From NCBI RefSeq assembly GCF_000820125.1, contig NZ_CDBY01000023.1:90513-154512 (forward strand): 64,000 bases of DNA. Reading direction: 5' to 3'. The notes beneath the pieces were generated by a model. It did no database searches. It saw only the letters and a list, made by a program, of their open reading frames with translations, and was not told where the DNA came from. Positions 29,577 through 37,397 of the stretch are shown here, piece after piece; positions within the stretch are counted from its first letter, which is position 1; each line of letters starts with the position of its first letter. A program made the translations under genes and the position numbers. Source of the DNA: Aeromonas simiae. Lineage in GTDB: Bacteria > Pseudomonadota > Gammaproteobacteria > Enterobacterales > Aeromonadaceae.

Positions 29577-31330
29577 CAGCCCTTTTCACCAAACTGGATG
29601 GCCCGCAGCTGGGCATACGTGCCTTGGCGCGCCATCAGCTCGGCGTGGTTGCCACGCTCGACGATGCGCCCCTCGTCGATCACCAGGATCTCGTCGGCCT
29701 TCTCGATGGTGGAGAGGCGGTGGGCGATGACCAAGGAAGTACGCTGTTTGCTGAGCTCGTCGATGGCCGCCTGGATGTGACGCTCCGACTCGGTATCGAG
29801 CGCCGAGGTGGCCTCGTCGAGCAGCAGCACAGGGGCATCGCGCAGCAGGGCACGGGCAATCGCCAGACGCTGGCGCTGACCGCCGGAGAGGGAGGCCCCG
29901 TTCTCGCCAACCACGGTGTCGTAACCCTGGGGCATCTTGCTCACGAATTCATCGGCGTGGGCGGTGCGGGCCGCCTCGATGATCTGCGCGCGGCTGTAGC
30001 GCTCTTCGGCGGCATAGGCGATGTTGCTCGCCACCGTGTCGTTAAACAGGTGTACCTGCTGGGAGACCAGGGCAAACTGCTTGCGCAGCTCGCTCAGACG
30101 GTAATCGCGGATGTTGACCCCATCGAGCAGGATCTCCCCCTCATCGATGTCATAAAAACGGGTAATGAGGCTGGCGATGGTGCTCTTGCCCGAGCCAGAG
30201 CGCCCCACCAGGGCCACCGACTTGCCCGCCTCCACCTTGAAGCTGACGTCGTGCAGCGCCGGGCTCTCTTTGGTCGGATAGGTGAAGGTGACGTTGCGAA
30301 ACTCAATCTCGCCGCGAGCGCGCTCCAAGGTGCGGGTGCCGCTGTCCTGCTCCGGCTCGGTATCGAGCAGGCCGAACAGGCTCTGGCAGGCGGTGATGGC
30401 GCGCTGGAACTGGTTGTTGACGTCGGTCAGGCTTTTGAGCGGTTTGAGCAGCATCATCATCGAGGTGATCATGACGGTGAAGGTACCGGCGGTCAGCTCG
30501 CCGCGCACGCTGTCGATGGTCGCAACGTAGAGGAAGACCGCCAAGGCAACCGAGGCCACCATCTGCACCACAGGGCTGCCGATGGCATCGGCGGCAACCA
30601 TCTTCATGGTCTGCTGGCGCATGTTGTTGCTGACATCGAAAAAGCGCTTCTCTTCGACCTTCTGGCCCCCGAACATCAGCACCTCTTTATGACCCTTGAG
30701 CATCTGCTCGGTCGAGGTGGTGATGCTGCCTACCGCATGCTGCAACTGGCGGCTGATCTTGCGAAAACGGCGGCTGATGATGCCGATGATCACGCCAACG
30801 ACAGGGCCGACGATCAGGAAGATGACCGACAGCTGCCAAGAGTGGTAGAACATCAATCCCAGCAGGCCGATAACGGTCGCCCCCTCGCGCACCAGGGTCA
30901 CCAGGGTGTTGCTGGCGGCGTTGGAGACCTGGCTCGCGTCATAGGTCACCTTGGAGAGCAGATGACCGGTGTTTTGCCGATCGAAAAAGCTCAGCGGCAT
31001 GATCACCATGTGGTTGAACACCTGCTGTTGCAGGCGCATCACCACATGGTTGCCGACCCAGGCCATGCAGTAGTTGGAGAGGAAGTTCGCCACCCCGCGC
31101 ACCGCCACTATGCCCAGCACGAAGAAGGGCATCCACTTGAGCACGGTCGGATCGTTGCCATTGATCCCCTTGTCGATCAACGGCTTGATGGAGTAGACGA
31201 AGGTGGTGTCAACGGCGGCGTAGCCGAGCATGCCGATGATGCCGCCGATGAGTCCGAGCTTGCGATCGCGAACATAGCCGAGCAGGCGCTTGAAGATAGG
31301 CCAACTAGCCTGGTTGCTGGTTTCTTGCAT
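29576..31330 (-). CDS. msbA: Lipid A export ABC transporter MsbA
   Basis: Homodimeric flippase moving core-lipid A across the inner membrane. 584 residues. Six membrane helices in the first half, e.g. LIGGIIGMLGYAAVDTTFVYSI; the C-terminal ATPase has Walker A GRSGSGKSTIA, Q-loop, signature LSGGQRQRLAIARALL and Walker B VLLLDEATSALD. ATG 31330 gives the family start MQETSNQASWPIFKRLLGYV. Begins 32 nt after comEC. Confidence 0.97.
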   Translation of the reverse strand: MQETSNQASWPIFKRLLGYVRDRKLGLIGGIIGMLGYAAVDTTFVYSIKPLIDKGINGNDPTVLKWMPFFVLGIVAVRGVANFLSNYCMAWVGNHVVMRLQQQVFNHMVIMPLSFFDRQNTGHLLSKVTYDASQVSNAASNTLVTLVREGATVIGLLGLMFYHSWQLSVIFLIVGPVVGVIIGIISRRFRKISRQLQHAVGSITTSTEQMLKGHKEVLMFGGQKVEEKRFFDVSNNMRQQTMKMVAADAIGSPVVQMVASVALAVFLYVATIDSVRGELTAGTFTVMITSMMMLLKPLKSLTDVNNQFQRAITACQSLFGLLDTEPEQDSGTRTLERARGEIEFRNVTFTYPTKESPALHDVSFKVEAGKSVALVGRSGSGKSTIASLITRFYDIDEGEILLDGVNIRDYRLSELRKQFALVSQQVHLFNDTVASNIAYAAEERYSRAQIIEAARTAHADEFVSKMPQGYDTVVGENGASLSGGQRQRLAIARALLRDAPVLLLDEATSALDTESERHIQAAIDELSKQRTSLVIAHRLSTIEKADEILVIDEGRIVERGNHAELMARQGTYAQLRAIQFGEKG

Positions 31331-31362
31331 GAAAGAAGCTGCTTGTGATTTGAAATGACAGG

Positions 31363-33588
31363 CTATTCTAGCCAAAGCGCCGGTTTCCACCAAGCTCCGC
31401 CGCGTCGGTACCAGGGACCGTGTTCACGCTCGACCCGAATATCGAGCCCCTTATCCCCTGCCGTCAGCCGCACCTCTCCCACCACACCGGTCACCCACTG
31501 CCTGGCTCCTGCCGCCTCAAAGCGGGCCACCACCTCGGGGCGCGGAAAACGCCAGCGGTTCTGAAACCCGGCGCTGTGGATCACCAGATCCGACGATACC
31601 GCCGCCACAAACGCAGGGGTCGAAGAGGTGCGGCTGCCATGGTGGGCCGAGATCAGCACTGTGCTCGCCAATCCCGCCCCATGCCGGCGCACCAGCTCGC
31701 GCTCGGCCGGCGCCTCGATATCCCCCGGCAGCAGCAGGCTCCACCCCGCTCCGGCAAGGCGCAGCACGCAGCTGTTGTTGTTGCGAGCCGAGGGGCCATG
31801 CCACCCCCCCTGCGGCGGCCAGAGCACCGCCACCTCCACCCCGCTCCAGCGCCACGCTTGACCTGCCACGCAGGGGTGGGTCAAGGGGCCAAACGGATGA
31901 GAGGAGAGTTCACGGCGCACCGGCAATGCGGCCAGCAGCGCGGCCCGATTGCCGGCGTGATCCCGGTCTTTGTGGCTCACTATCAAGGTGTCGACAACCC
32001 GCACCCCGCGCTGGCGCACTCTGGGCAGCACCACGGCATCGGCCATGTTATACCCGCCTGGGTAACGGTCACCGGTGTCGAAGATCATGGCGCGCTCGCC
32101 TTTGCTGATCACCACGGAGAGCCCCTGCCCCACATCGAGCACGCTGATCTCGACCCGCTCAGGGGATGGCCAAAGGGCAAGCCCCATCAGCCCCACCGAG
32201 GGCAACAGCAACCAACGCCCACCGGGTAATCGCCAGGCGGTGAAGGCCAGCAGCAGTGGAATGCAGAGCGATGCCCCCTCGGCAGGTAGCGGCCACCAGA
32301 GTCTGGCCCCCGCATCGAGCCAGGTCAGCAGTTGCATCACATGACCCAATAGCGCATCGGCCAGCCAGAAGAGCAGCCCCGCCCCCCCACTCCAGAATGG
32401 GGCAAGCAGGCCCGCCACCAAGCCGCAGGGGATGATGATCAGCGCAAACAAGGGGAGCAGCAGCAAGTTGAGCAGCAGCGCCAGTGGCGCCACCCCTTCA
32501 AATAGCATGAGCTGAAGCGGCAGCAATCCGAGCATCATGAGCCACTGGATGCGCCACAAGTTGGGGCGCCCCCACATCAAACCGGCCACCAGCAGCAGTG
32601 CCACCGCCAGAAACGAGAGCCAGAAACCGGCGGACCAGAGCGCCCATGGGTCCCACAGCACCAGGGCGGCAAAGGCCCACAACCAGATCCGCCACCCCGG
32701 CCAATCGCGCCTGAGCTGGCGCAGCAGGCTCCACAACAGCACCATGATGAGCGCCCGCTCGGTGGCGATGGCAAAACCTGAAAGCGCGCTATAGAGCACG
32801 GCGAGCAGGCAGGCCACCAGGCTCGCGGCGCGCAGACCAAAGAGGCCGCCGAGCCACCACCCGATCACGGCCACGATGGCAATATGCTGGCCCGAGATGG
32901 CTATCACATGGGTCAACCCGGCACCACGCAGCAGATCCCACTGCTCGCGGCTGATCTCCCCTTGCTCACCAAACACCAGCGCCCGCAGCAGCGGCGCCGT
33001 CGCCAGCCCTTGCCACGCCCGCTCTGCCGCCCCCAGCCAGCGATCGCGCCAGTGGCTGGGGGCCGGGATCACCGCCATCACGGCGCGCAAGGAGCCAGTG
33101 GCCAAGATCCCCTTGCCAAGCAGGCTACGCCGCCCATCCCAGCCGGCCTGATTGGCCAGGCCGTGGGCAGGCTTAAGGGCGACGCTCAGGATAAGATGGC
33201 TGCCGGTGGGCCACGCGGGCAGCGGCCGGTAGGCCGATATCTGGATCAGTGGCGCAGGCCAGCGTCGCTGCGTCCCCAGCCGGTCAAGGCGCAGCAGCAG
33301 GCGGGTAAAATCAGGCTCGGCGCGCTCCTGGCGTAGCAACGTCCCCTCGATCGTCACGGCGCGGTCTGCGGGCAACTCATCAAGCCAACCGAGACGCAGC
33401 AGCAACGATCCCTGCATCCAGAGCAGGCCGAGGCACAGGGCCGTCACACCGCCGCGCCAGCGCCCGGACATCGTCAGCAGGGCGAGCAGCATAGCCAGGG
33501 GCAGCAGCGCCCATGGCCAGGCCGGCAGGCGGGGCCAGAGCAGGGCCGAGCTGGCGGCCAGACAGAAACAGAGCAGGCGAGCATCCAT
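31363..33588 (-). CDS. comEC: ComEC/Rec2 DNA-uptake channel
   Basis: Inner-membrane channel through which single-stranded DNA enters during natural transformation. 741 residues: a membrane N-terminus, an OB-like domain (DEFAULT position about 90-170), the Competence domain with ISGQHIAIVAVIGWWLG and many helices, then a metallo-beta-lactamase domain (LDVGQGLSVVISKGERAMIFDTG, VSHKDRDHAGNR, LLPGDIEAPAERELV, ISAHHGSRTSS). It is the known YcaI position upstream of msbA. The full-length ORF with intact motifs suggests competence potential. Confidence 0.92.
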   Translation of the reverse strand: MDARLLCFCLAASSALLWPRLPAWPWALLPLAMLLALLTMSGRWRGGVTALCLGLLWMQGSLLLRLGWLDELPADRAVTIEGTLLRQERAEPDFTRLLLRLDRLGTQRRWPAPLIQISAYRPLPAWPTGSHLILSVALKPAHGLANQAGWDGRRSLLGKGILATGSLRAVMAVIPAPSHWRDRWLGAAERAWQGLATAPLLRALVFGEQGEISREQWDLLRGAGLTHVIAISGQHIAIVAVIGWWLGGLFGLRAASLVACLLAVLYSALSGFAIATERALIMVLLWSLLRQLRRDWPGWRIWLWAFAALVLWDPWALWSAGFWLSFLAVALLLVAGLMWGRPNLWRIQWLMMLGLLPLQLMLFEGVAPLALLLNLLLLPLFALIIIPCGLVAGLLAPFWSGGAGLLFWLADALLGHVMQLLTWLDAGARLWWPLPAEGASLCIPLLLAFTAWRLPGGRWLLLPSVGLMGLALWPSPERVEISVLDVGQGLSVVISKGERAMIFDTGDRYPGGYNMADAVVLPRVRQRGVRVVDTLIVSHKDRDHAGNRAALLAALPVRRELSSHPFGPLTHPCVAGQAWRWSGVEVAVLWPPQGGWHGPSARNNNSCVLRLAGAGWSLLLPGDIEAPAERELVRRHGAGLASTVLISAHHGSRTSSTPAFVAAVSSDLVIHSAGFQNRWRFPRPEVVARFEAAGARQWVTGVVGEVRLTAGDKGLDIRVEREHGPWYRRGGAWWKPALWLE

Positions 33589-33694
33589 GCCGCCAGTGTG
33601 GCGCCGCTTTGGCCATCACACCCTGTGCAAACCCGCAGGCATTGGCGAAGAGGCCGCCCGACGCTAGACTGGCCCCTTCTTAGGGGAGAAAGCG

Positions 33695-34177
33695 ATGTTC
33701 AAACAGGTTCAGATCACCCGTGAATCCTTGCGCCAACAGAAGTGGTTCCGCCTGTTTGGCGATCGCCTGCTGGCGCCTCGGCTGTGGCAAAAGACGCCGG
33801 TGGCACTCAGTGGCGCCATGGCGGCGGGGATCTTTGCCTCCTGGATCCCGCTGCCGATGCACAGTTTGATCGCGGTGGCCGTCGCCCTCTGGCTCGGCTT
33901 CAATCTTCCCCTCACGCTGGTGGCGGTCTGGTTCAACAACCCGGCTACCCTGCCATTGATGTACCTGGCCGCCTACGAAACCGGCTGCAAGCTGTTGGGG
34001 ATCCCCCCCCAGCATTTTCAGCTGGAGTGGAGCCTGCGCTGGTTCGAGCTGGAAGCCGAGCGCCTGCTGCCCCCCTTCCTGCTCGGCTCGCTGCTGCTCG
34101 GCCTGCTCTGCGCCCTGCTCGCCTACCTGTTGACCCGCCTCTTGCTGGCGCTGTGGCAACACTGGCAGCGGCGCTGA
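33695..34177 (+). CDS. DUF2062 membrane protein, copy 1
   Basis: 160 residues. A basic, soluble N-terminal segment of about 35 residues (RLFGDRLLAPRLWQ) is followed by three hydrophobic helices: ALSGAMAAGIFASWIPLPMHSLIAVAVALWL, TLVAVWFNNPATLPLMYLAAYETG and FLLGSLLLGLLCALLAYLLTRLLL. The core P-hydrophobic-Q/H followed by WxNNPxT is the DUF2062 signature. Function unknown; divergent from comEC. A closely similar second copy follows 61 nt later. Confidence 0.85.
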   Translation: MFKQVQITRESLRQQKWFRLFGDRLLAPRLWQKTPVALSGAMAAGIFASWIPLPMHSLIAVAVALWLGFNLPLTLVAVWFNNPATLPLMYLAAYETGCKLLGIPPQHFQLEWSLRWFELEAERLLPPFLLGSLLLGLLCALLAYLLTRLLLALWQHWQRR

Positions 34178-34238
34178 CGTTGCCGTGCGGGCACGCTGCG
34201 GTTAGACTTCGCCTCCCCCATTTTTTGTGAGCCTCGCC

Positions 34239-34736
34239 ATGACGCTTCTTGCCAGGTTACAGCGCCGGCTGCCCAGTGCCGAGGCGCTGCGCACTCACCC
34301 AAGGCTGCAACGCTTCGGTCGGCATCTGGACTGCCCCCAGCTCTGGCAGCTGGATCGCCGCAGTGCCACCCGAGCCTGCGCCGTCGGCCTCTTTTGCGCC
34401 TGGTTGCCACTGCCCTGCCAGATGCTGCTGGCCACCTTGGGCGCCATCGTACTGCGCGCTCACCTGCCACTGACCCTGGGGCTGGTCTGGCTCAATAACC
34501 CCTTCACCATGCTGCCGATGTTCTATGGCGCCTATCGCGTGGGAGCCTGGCTGCTCCCGGGTGAGCCGGCCCCCTTCTCCTTTGCCCTGAGCTGGGAGTG
34601 GCTGGCCCAGTCACTCGGCAGTGTCGGCCCCGGGCTGCTGCTCGGCTGCCTGCTTCTCGGTGGCGTGTCTGCCCTGCTCGGGGCGGCATCGGTCGCCTGG
34701 TGCTGGCCCGCAGCCAAACCGGCAGAACACCAATAA
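34239..34736 (+). CDS. DUF2062 membrane protein, copy 2
   Basis: 165 residues, paralogue of the preceding gene: the same architecture with RACAVGLFCAWLPLPCQMLLATLGAIVLRAHLPLTLGLVWLNNPFTMLPMFYGAYRVGAWLL, again containing the LPxPxQ and W-x-N-N-P-x-T motifs. The N-terminal parts differ (LQRFGRHLDCPQLWQLDRRS), so this is an old duplication. ATG 34239 is taken; a GTG 4 codons earlier is possible. Shares the terminator beginning inside its stop codon. Confidence 0.82.
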   Translation: MTLLARLQRRLPSAEALRTHPRLQRFGRHLDCPQLWQLDRRSATRACAVGLFCAWLPLPCQMLLATLGAIVLRAHLPLTLGLVWLNNPFTMLPMFYGAYRVGAWLLPGEPAPFSFALSWEWLAQSLGSVGPGLLLGCLLLGGVSALLGAASVAWCWPAAKPAEHQ

Positions 34737-34764
34737 AAAACGCCCTCCGAGGAGGGCGTTTTTT
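34735..34764. terminator. Bidirectional terminator between DUF2062 pair and sstT
   Basis: Fourteen-bp perfect stem AAAAAACGCCCTCC / GGAGGGCGTTTTTT with a 2-nt loop. U-runs on both strands serve both convergent genes. Confidence 0.9.
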
Positions 34765-34775
34765 CATGAACGCAA

Positions 34776-36029
34776 TCAGACCTGGCTCGGCTCGCGCGCC
34801 GCGGCCTCACAGAGGCTCTCATCTTCCGCCATACAGGCCGCCGCCGTGAACAGCACGTCGGTGGAGCTGTTGAGCGCCGTCTCGGCAGAGTCTTGCAGTA
34901 CACCGATGATGAAGCCCACCGCCACCACCTGCATGGCGATGTCGTTGCCAATGCCGAACAGGCTGCACGCCAGCGGGATCAGCAGCAGCGAGCCGCCCGC
35001 CACACCGGAGGCGCCGCAGGCACTGATGGTGGCCACGACGGAGAGCAGGATGGCCGTGCCCAGATCGACACTCATGCCCAAGGTATGCACCGCCGCCATA
35101 CTCAGTACCGTGATGGTGATGGCCGCGCCGGCCATGTTGATGGTGGCCCCCAGCGGGATGGAGACCGCATAGGTATCTTCCGGCAGACGCAGCTTCTCGC
35201 ACAGGGCCATGTTGACCGGAATGTTGGCCGCCGAGCTGCGGGTGAAGAAGGCGGTGATGCCGCTCTCTTTCAGGCAGGTCAGCACCAGCGGATAGGGGTT
35301 GCGCTTTATCTTCCAGAAGACGATCAGCGGGTTGACCACCAGGGCGATGAACAGCATGCAACCAAGCAGCACGGCCAGCAGCTGGGCATAGCCGAGCAGG
35401 GCACCGAAGCCGCTTTCAGCCAGGGTGGATGAGACCAGACCCAAGATGCCGAGCGGAGCACAGCGAATAACGGCCCGGACAATCCAGGTGACGCCGTGAG
35501 AGAGATCGGTGATGACCGCCTTGGTGCTGCCACTGGCGTGACGCAGGGCAATCCCCAGTGCGATGGCCCACGCCAGAATGCCGATGTAGTTAGCCTCAAT
35601 CAGCGCCTTCACCGGGTTGGTCACCACGTTGAACAGCAAGGTCTGCAGCACCTCGGTGATCCCGCCCGGAGGCGTCAGCTCGGCCGAACTGGCCGAGAGG
35701 TGCAGCTCAGTGGGGAACAGAAAGCTGGCCGCCACCGCCACGGCGGCTGCCGAGAAGGTGCCGAGCAGGTAGAGCAGAAGAATGGGCTTCATGTTGGTCT
35801 TCTGGCCCTGTTTATGGCCGACGACCGCCGCCATGACCAATACAAAGACCAGTACCGGCGCCACCGCCTTGAGCCCGCCGACAAACAGCGAACCGAGCAG
35901 GCCGACTGACTTGGCGGTCTCGGGGGAGAACAGGGCCAGCAGGACGCCAAGGATCAGACCGACCAGGATCTGGCTGACGAGGCTGGTACTATTGAGCAGT
36001 CTCACGAGAGGGTGTTGTTGTTTCGTCAT
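34776..36029 (-). CDS. sstT: Na+-coupled serine/threonine transporter SstT
   Basis: Inner-membrane dicarboxylate/amino acid:cation symporter. 417 residues (E. coli 414). Begins [33 protein letters not shown]. The hairpin-loop serine-rich motif is present ([14 protein letters not shown]), as are [16 protein letters not shown] and [19 protein letters not shown] of the substrate and sodium sites. The frame stays open upstream of ATG 36029 without family similarity. Confidence 0.95.
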   Translation of the reverse strand: MTKQQHPLVRLLNSTSLVSQILVGLILGVLLALFSPETAKSVGLLGSLFVGGLKAVAPVLVFVLVMAAVVGHKQGQKTNMKPILLLYLLGTFSAAAVAVAASFLFPTELHLSASSAELTPPGGITEVLQTLLFNVVTNPVKALIEANYIGILAWAIALGIALRHASGSTKAVITDLSHGVTWIVRAVIRCAPLGILGLVSSTLAESGFGALLGYAQLLAVLLGCMLFIALVVNPLIVFWKIKRNPYPLVLTCLKESGITAFFTRSSAANIPVNMALCEKLRLPEDTYAVSIPLGATINMAGAAITITVLSMAAVHTLGMSVDLGTAILLSVVATISACGASGVAGGSLLLIPLACSLFGIGNDIAMQVVAVGFIIGVLQDSAETALNSSTDVLFTAAACMAEDESLCEAAAREPSQV

Positions 36030-36391
36030 CTGAATCGTATCCCTGAGTGCCCGATGGCTGCGTCCGTTGCTGTGGCTCAGGCATTGCACGGCAAATCGAC
36101 GCAAGGCAGCGATCCCGCCACCCATACACCCTCTAGGCACCGTTTATAATGGAGTTTCGCCGGCCTGAGCAGTTCGGATACTCCCATCAATCACGGCGAA
36201 TTTCCATCACAAACACTGCGACCAGAAAAACTTTTAGCACGAATGCACGTGCGGATCACAAATCACCATCATTTCGTTTACATAAGCCAGAAAGGGCCAT
36301 GGATCTCACCCGTATATACGCCAAGAGATACGACCACTTCTGCGCAAATAAACAGCCATAAATGGCGTGATGATGGGAAGGGATAATAAAG
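36030..36391. other. Intergenic region upstream of sstT
   Basis: About 360 bp, AT-richer than its neighbours. It contains TATAAT on the plus strand at about 36144-36149 and a 70-codon plus-strand frame from that point with no ribosome site and no recognisable product. Probably the sstT promoter region plus leader. Confidence 0.4.
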
Positions 36392-36422
36392 AAAAGGCGG
36401 GCCCTGATCAGGCCCGCCTTTT
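36392..36422 (-). terminator. ytfK terminator
   Basis: Twelve-bp perfect stem AAAAGGCGGGCC / GGCCCGCCTTTT with a 7-nt loop, 18 nt after the stop of the minus-strand gene. Confidence 0.8.
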
Positions 36423-36440
36423 CACTCGAGAACGCAGTAG

Positions 36441-36647
36441 CTATGCCGCTTCATCGTGCAGGCGATCAATCAACTCGTTGACCTCCTGCACCGTGCTGCG
36501 ATGGGGTTCGTCCGGCTGGCGTGGCATGATGAGGTGTCCCCCTTCAAAATCGAAGCGCCCCTTGCCATGCACATAAATTCGCCCCTTGAAAAAGGTTTTA
36601 ACGTGCTTGGCAATCATCAGCGGAAGATACTTCTTGAACACACGCAT
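36441..36647 (-). CDS. ytfK: YtfK-like DUF1107 protein
   Basis: 68 residues, the same length as E. coli YtfK, with matching layout: M-R-V-F-K-K-Y-L-P start, AKHVKTFFKGRIYV, GRFDFEGGHLIMP and the C-terminal STVQEVNELIDRL helix. In E. coli YtfK binds SpoT and shifts it towards making (p)ppGpp during phosphate or lipid starvation. ATG 36647 matches that family start; ten upstream codons are excluded. Confidence 0.85.
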   Translation of the reverse strand: MRVFKKYLPLMIAKHVKTFFKGRIYVHGKGRFDFEGGHLIMPRQPDEPHRSTVQEVNELIDRLHDEAA

Positions 36648-36773
36648 GTTATACCCCTCGACAGTTACCCCATCCAACCACAGCGTCTGCGAAAAAGTGT
36701 GAGTAAAGAGAAATTTTATTCTTCTATTACCTGTTTATACCATATGCACGGCCAAATGTTAATGCTTTGTTTC

Positions 36774-37238
36774 TTAGCGGATGGTATGAGGCCCCTCTAA
36801 CCAGCTCAGCTGGCCCTTGCCGTCCTGATAATCGATGCAAGCCAGCCCGGAGGTGGCAAACAAGGGGGCATCGTGGCCGGGACAGAGCTGATGCACCAGA
36901 TACCCCACCAACGGCAGGTGGCTCACCACCAGCAGGCTCTCCCCCTGGCTGGCCATCGCTTCAAGATAAGCCGCCACAGAATCCGGATCCCCATAGGGGG
37001 TGATCTCGGGGCTCTCCTCAACATGGGTGGGGACAGGCAACTCCTTGCATATGGCCCGCCAGGTCTGACGAGCCCTCAGGTAGGGGCTGTGGATGACCCG
37101 ATCGAGCGTCTCGAGTTGGGGGGCAAGCCAACGCGCCATCATGACCGATTCGTGGATCCCCTGCTCGGTCAGGGGGCGCTGCTCGTCACTCTTGGCGTTC
37201 ATGCCAGCCTGGCCATGACGCATGATATAGATCTTCAT
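36774..37238 (-). CDS. sixA: Phosphohistidine phosphatase SixA
   Basis: Histidine-phosphatase-fold enzyme that removes phosphate from phosphohistidines, in E. coli acting on the nitrogen PTS. 154 residues. Catalytic RHG is at the N-terminus (MKIYIMRHGQAG), a second Arg in SPYLRARQTW and the second catalytic His in VVSHLPLVGYLV. ATG 37238 is the family start, although the frame is open further upstream. Confidence 0.93.
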   Translation of the reverse strand: MKIYIMRHGQAGMNAKSDEQRPLTEQGIHESVMMARWLAPQLETLDRVIHSPYLRARQTWRAICKELPVPTHVEESPEITPYGDPDSVAAYLEAMASQGESLLVVSHLPLVGYLVHQLCPGHDAPLFATSGLACIDYQDGKGQLSWLEGPHTIR

Positions 37239-37397
37239 CACTACCTCGCCCTTATCGGGCCTCCTCAATGAGCCGGGAATTTTACCCCGGCTATCTGGGT
37301 GAAACAATCGTACAGCTCTCAGAAAAGGATTTGCCTAGGAGCCCCCGTAGGTCAATAATTGTCTTTACTTGACAATAACTTGCGTAATGAGCACAGC

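Noticed and set aside
36149..36361. 70-codon plus-strand frame upstream of sstT
   Set aside because: No Shine-Dalgarno sequence and no family similarity; starts within a TATAAT box.
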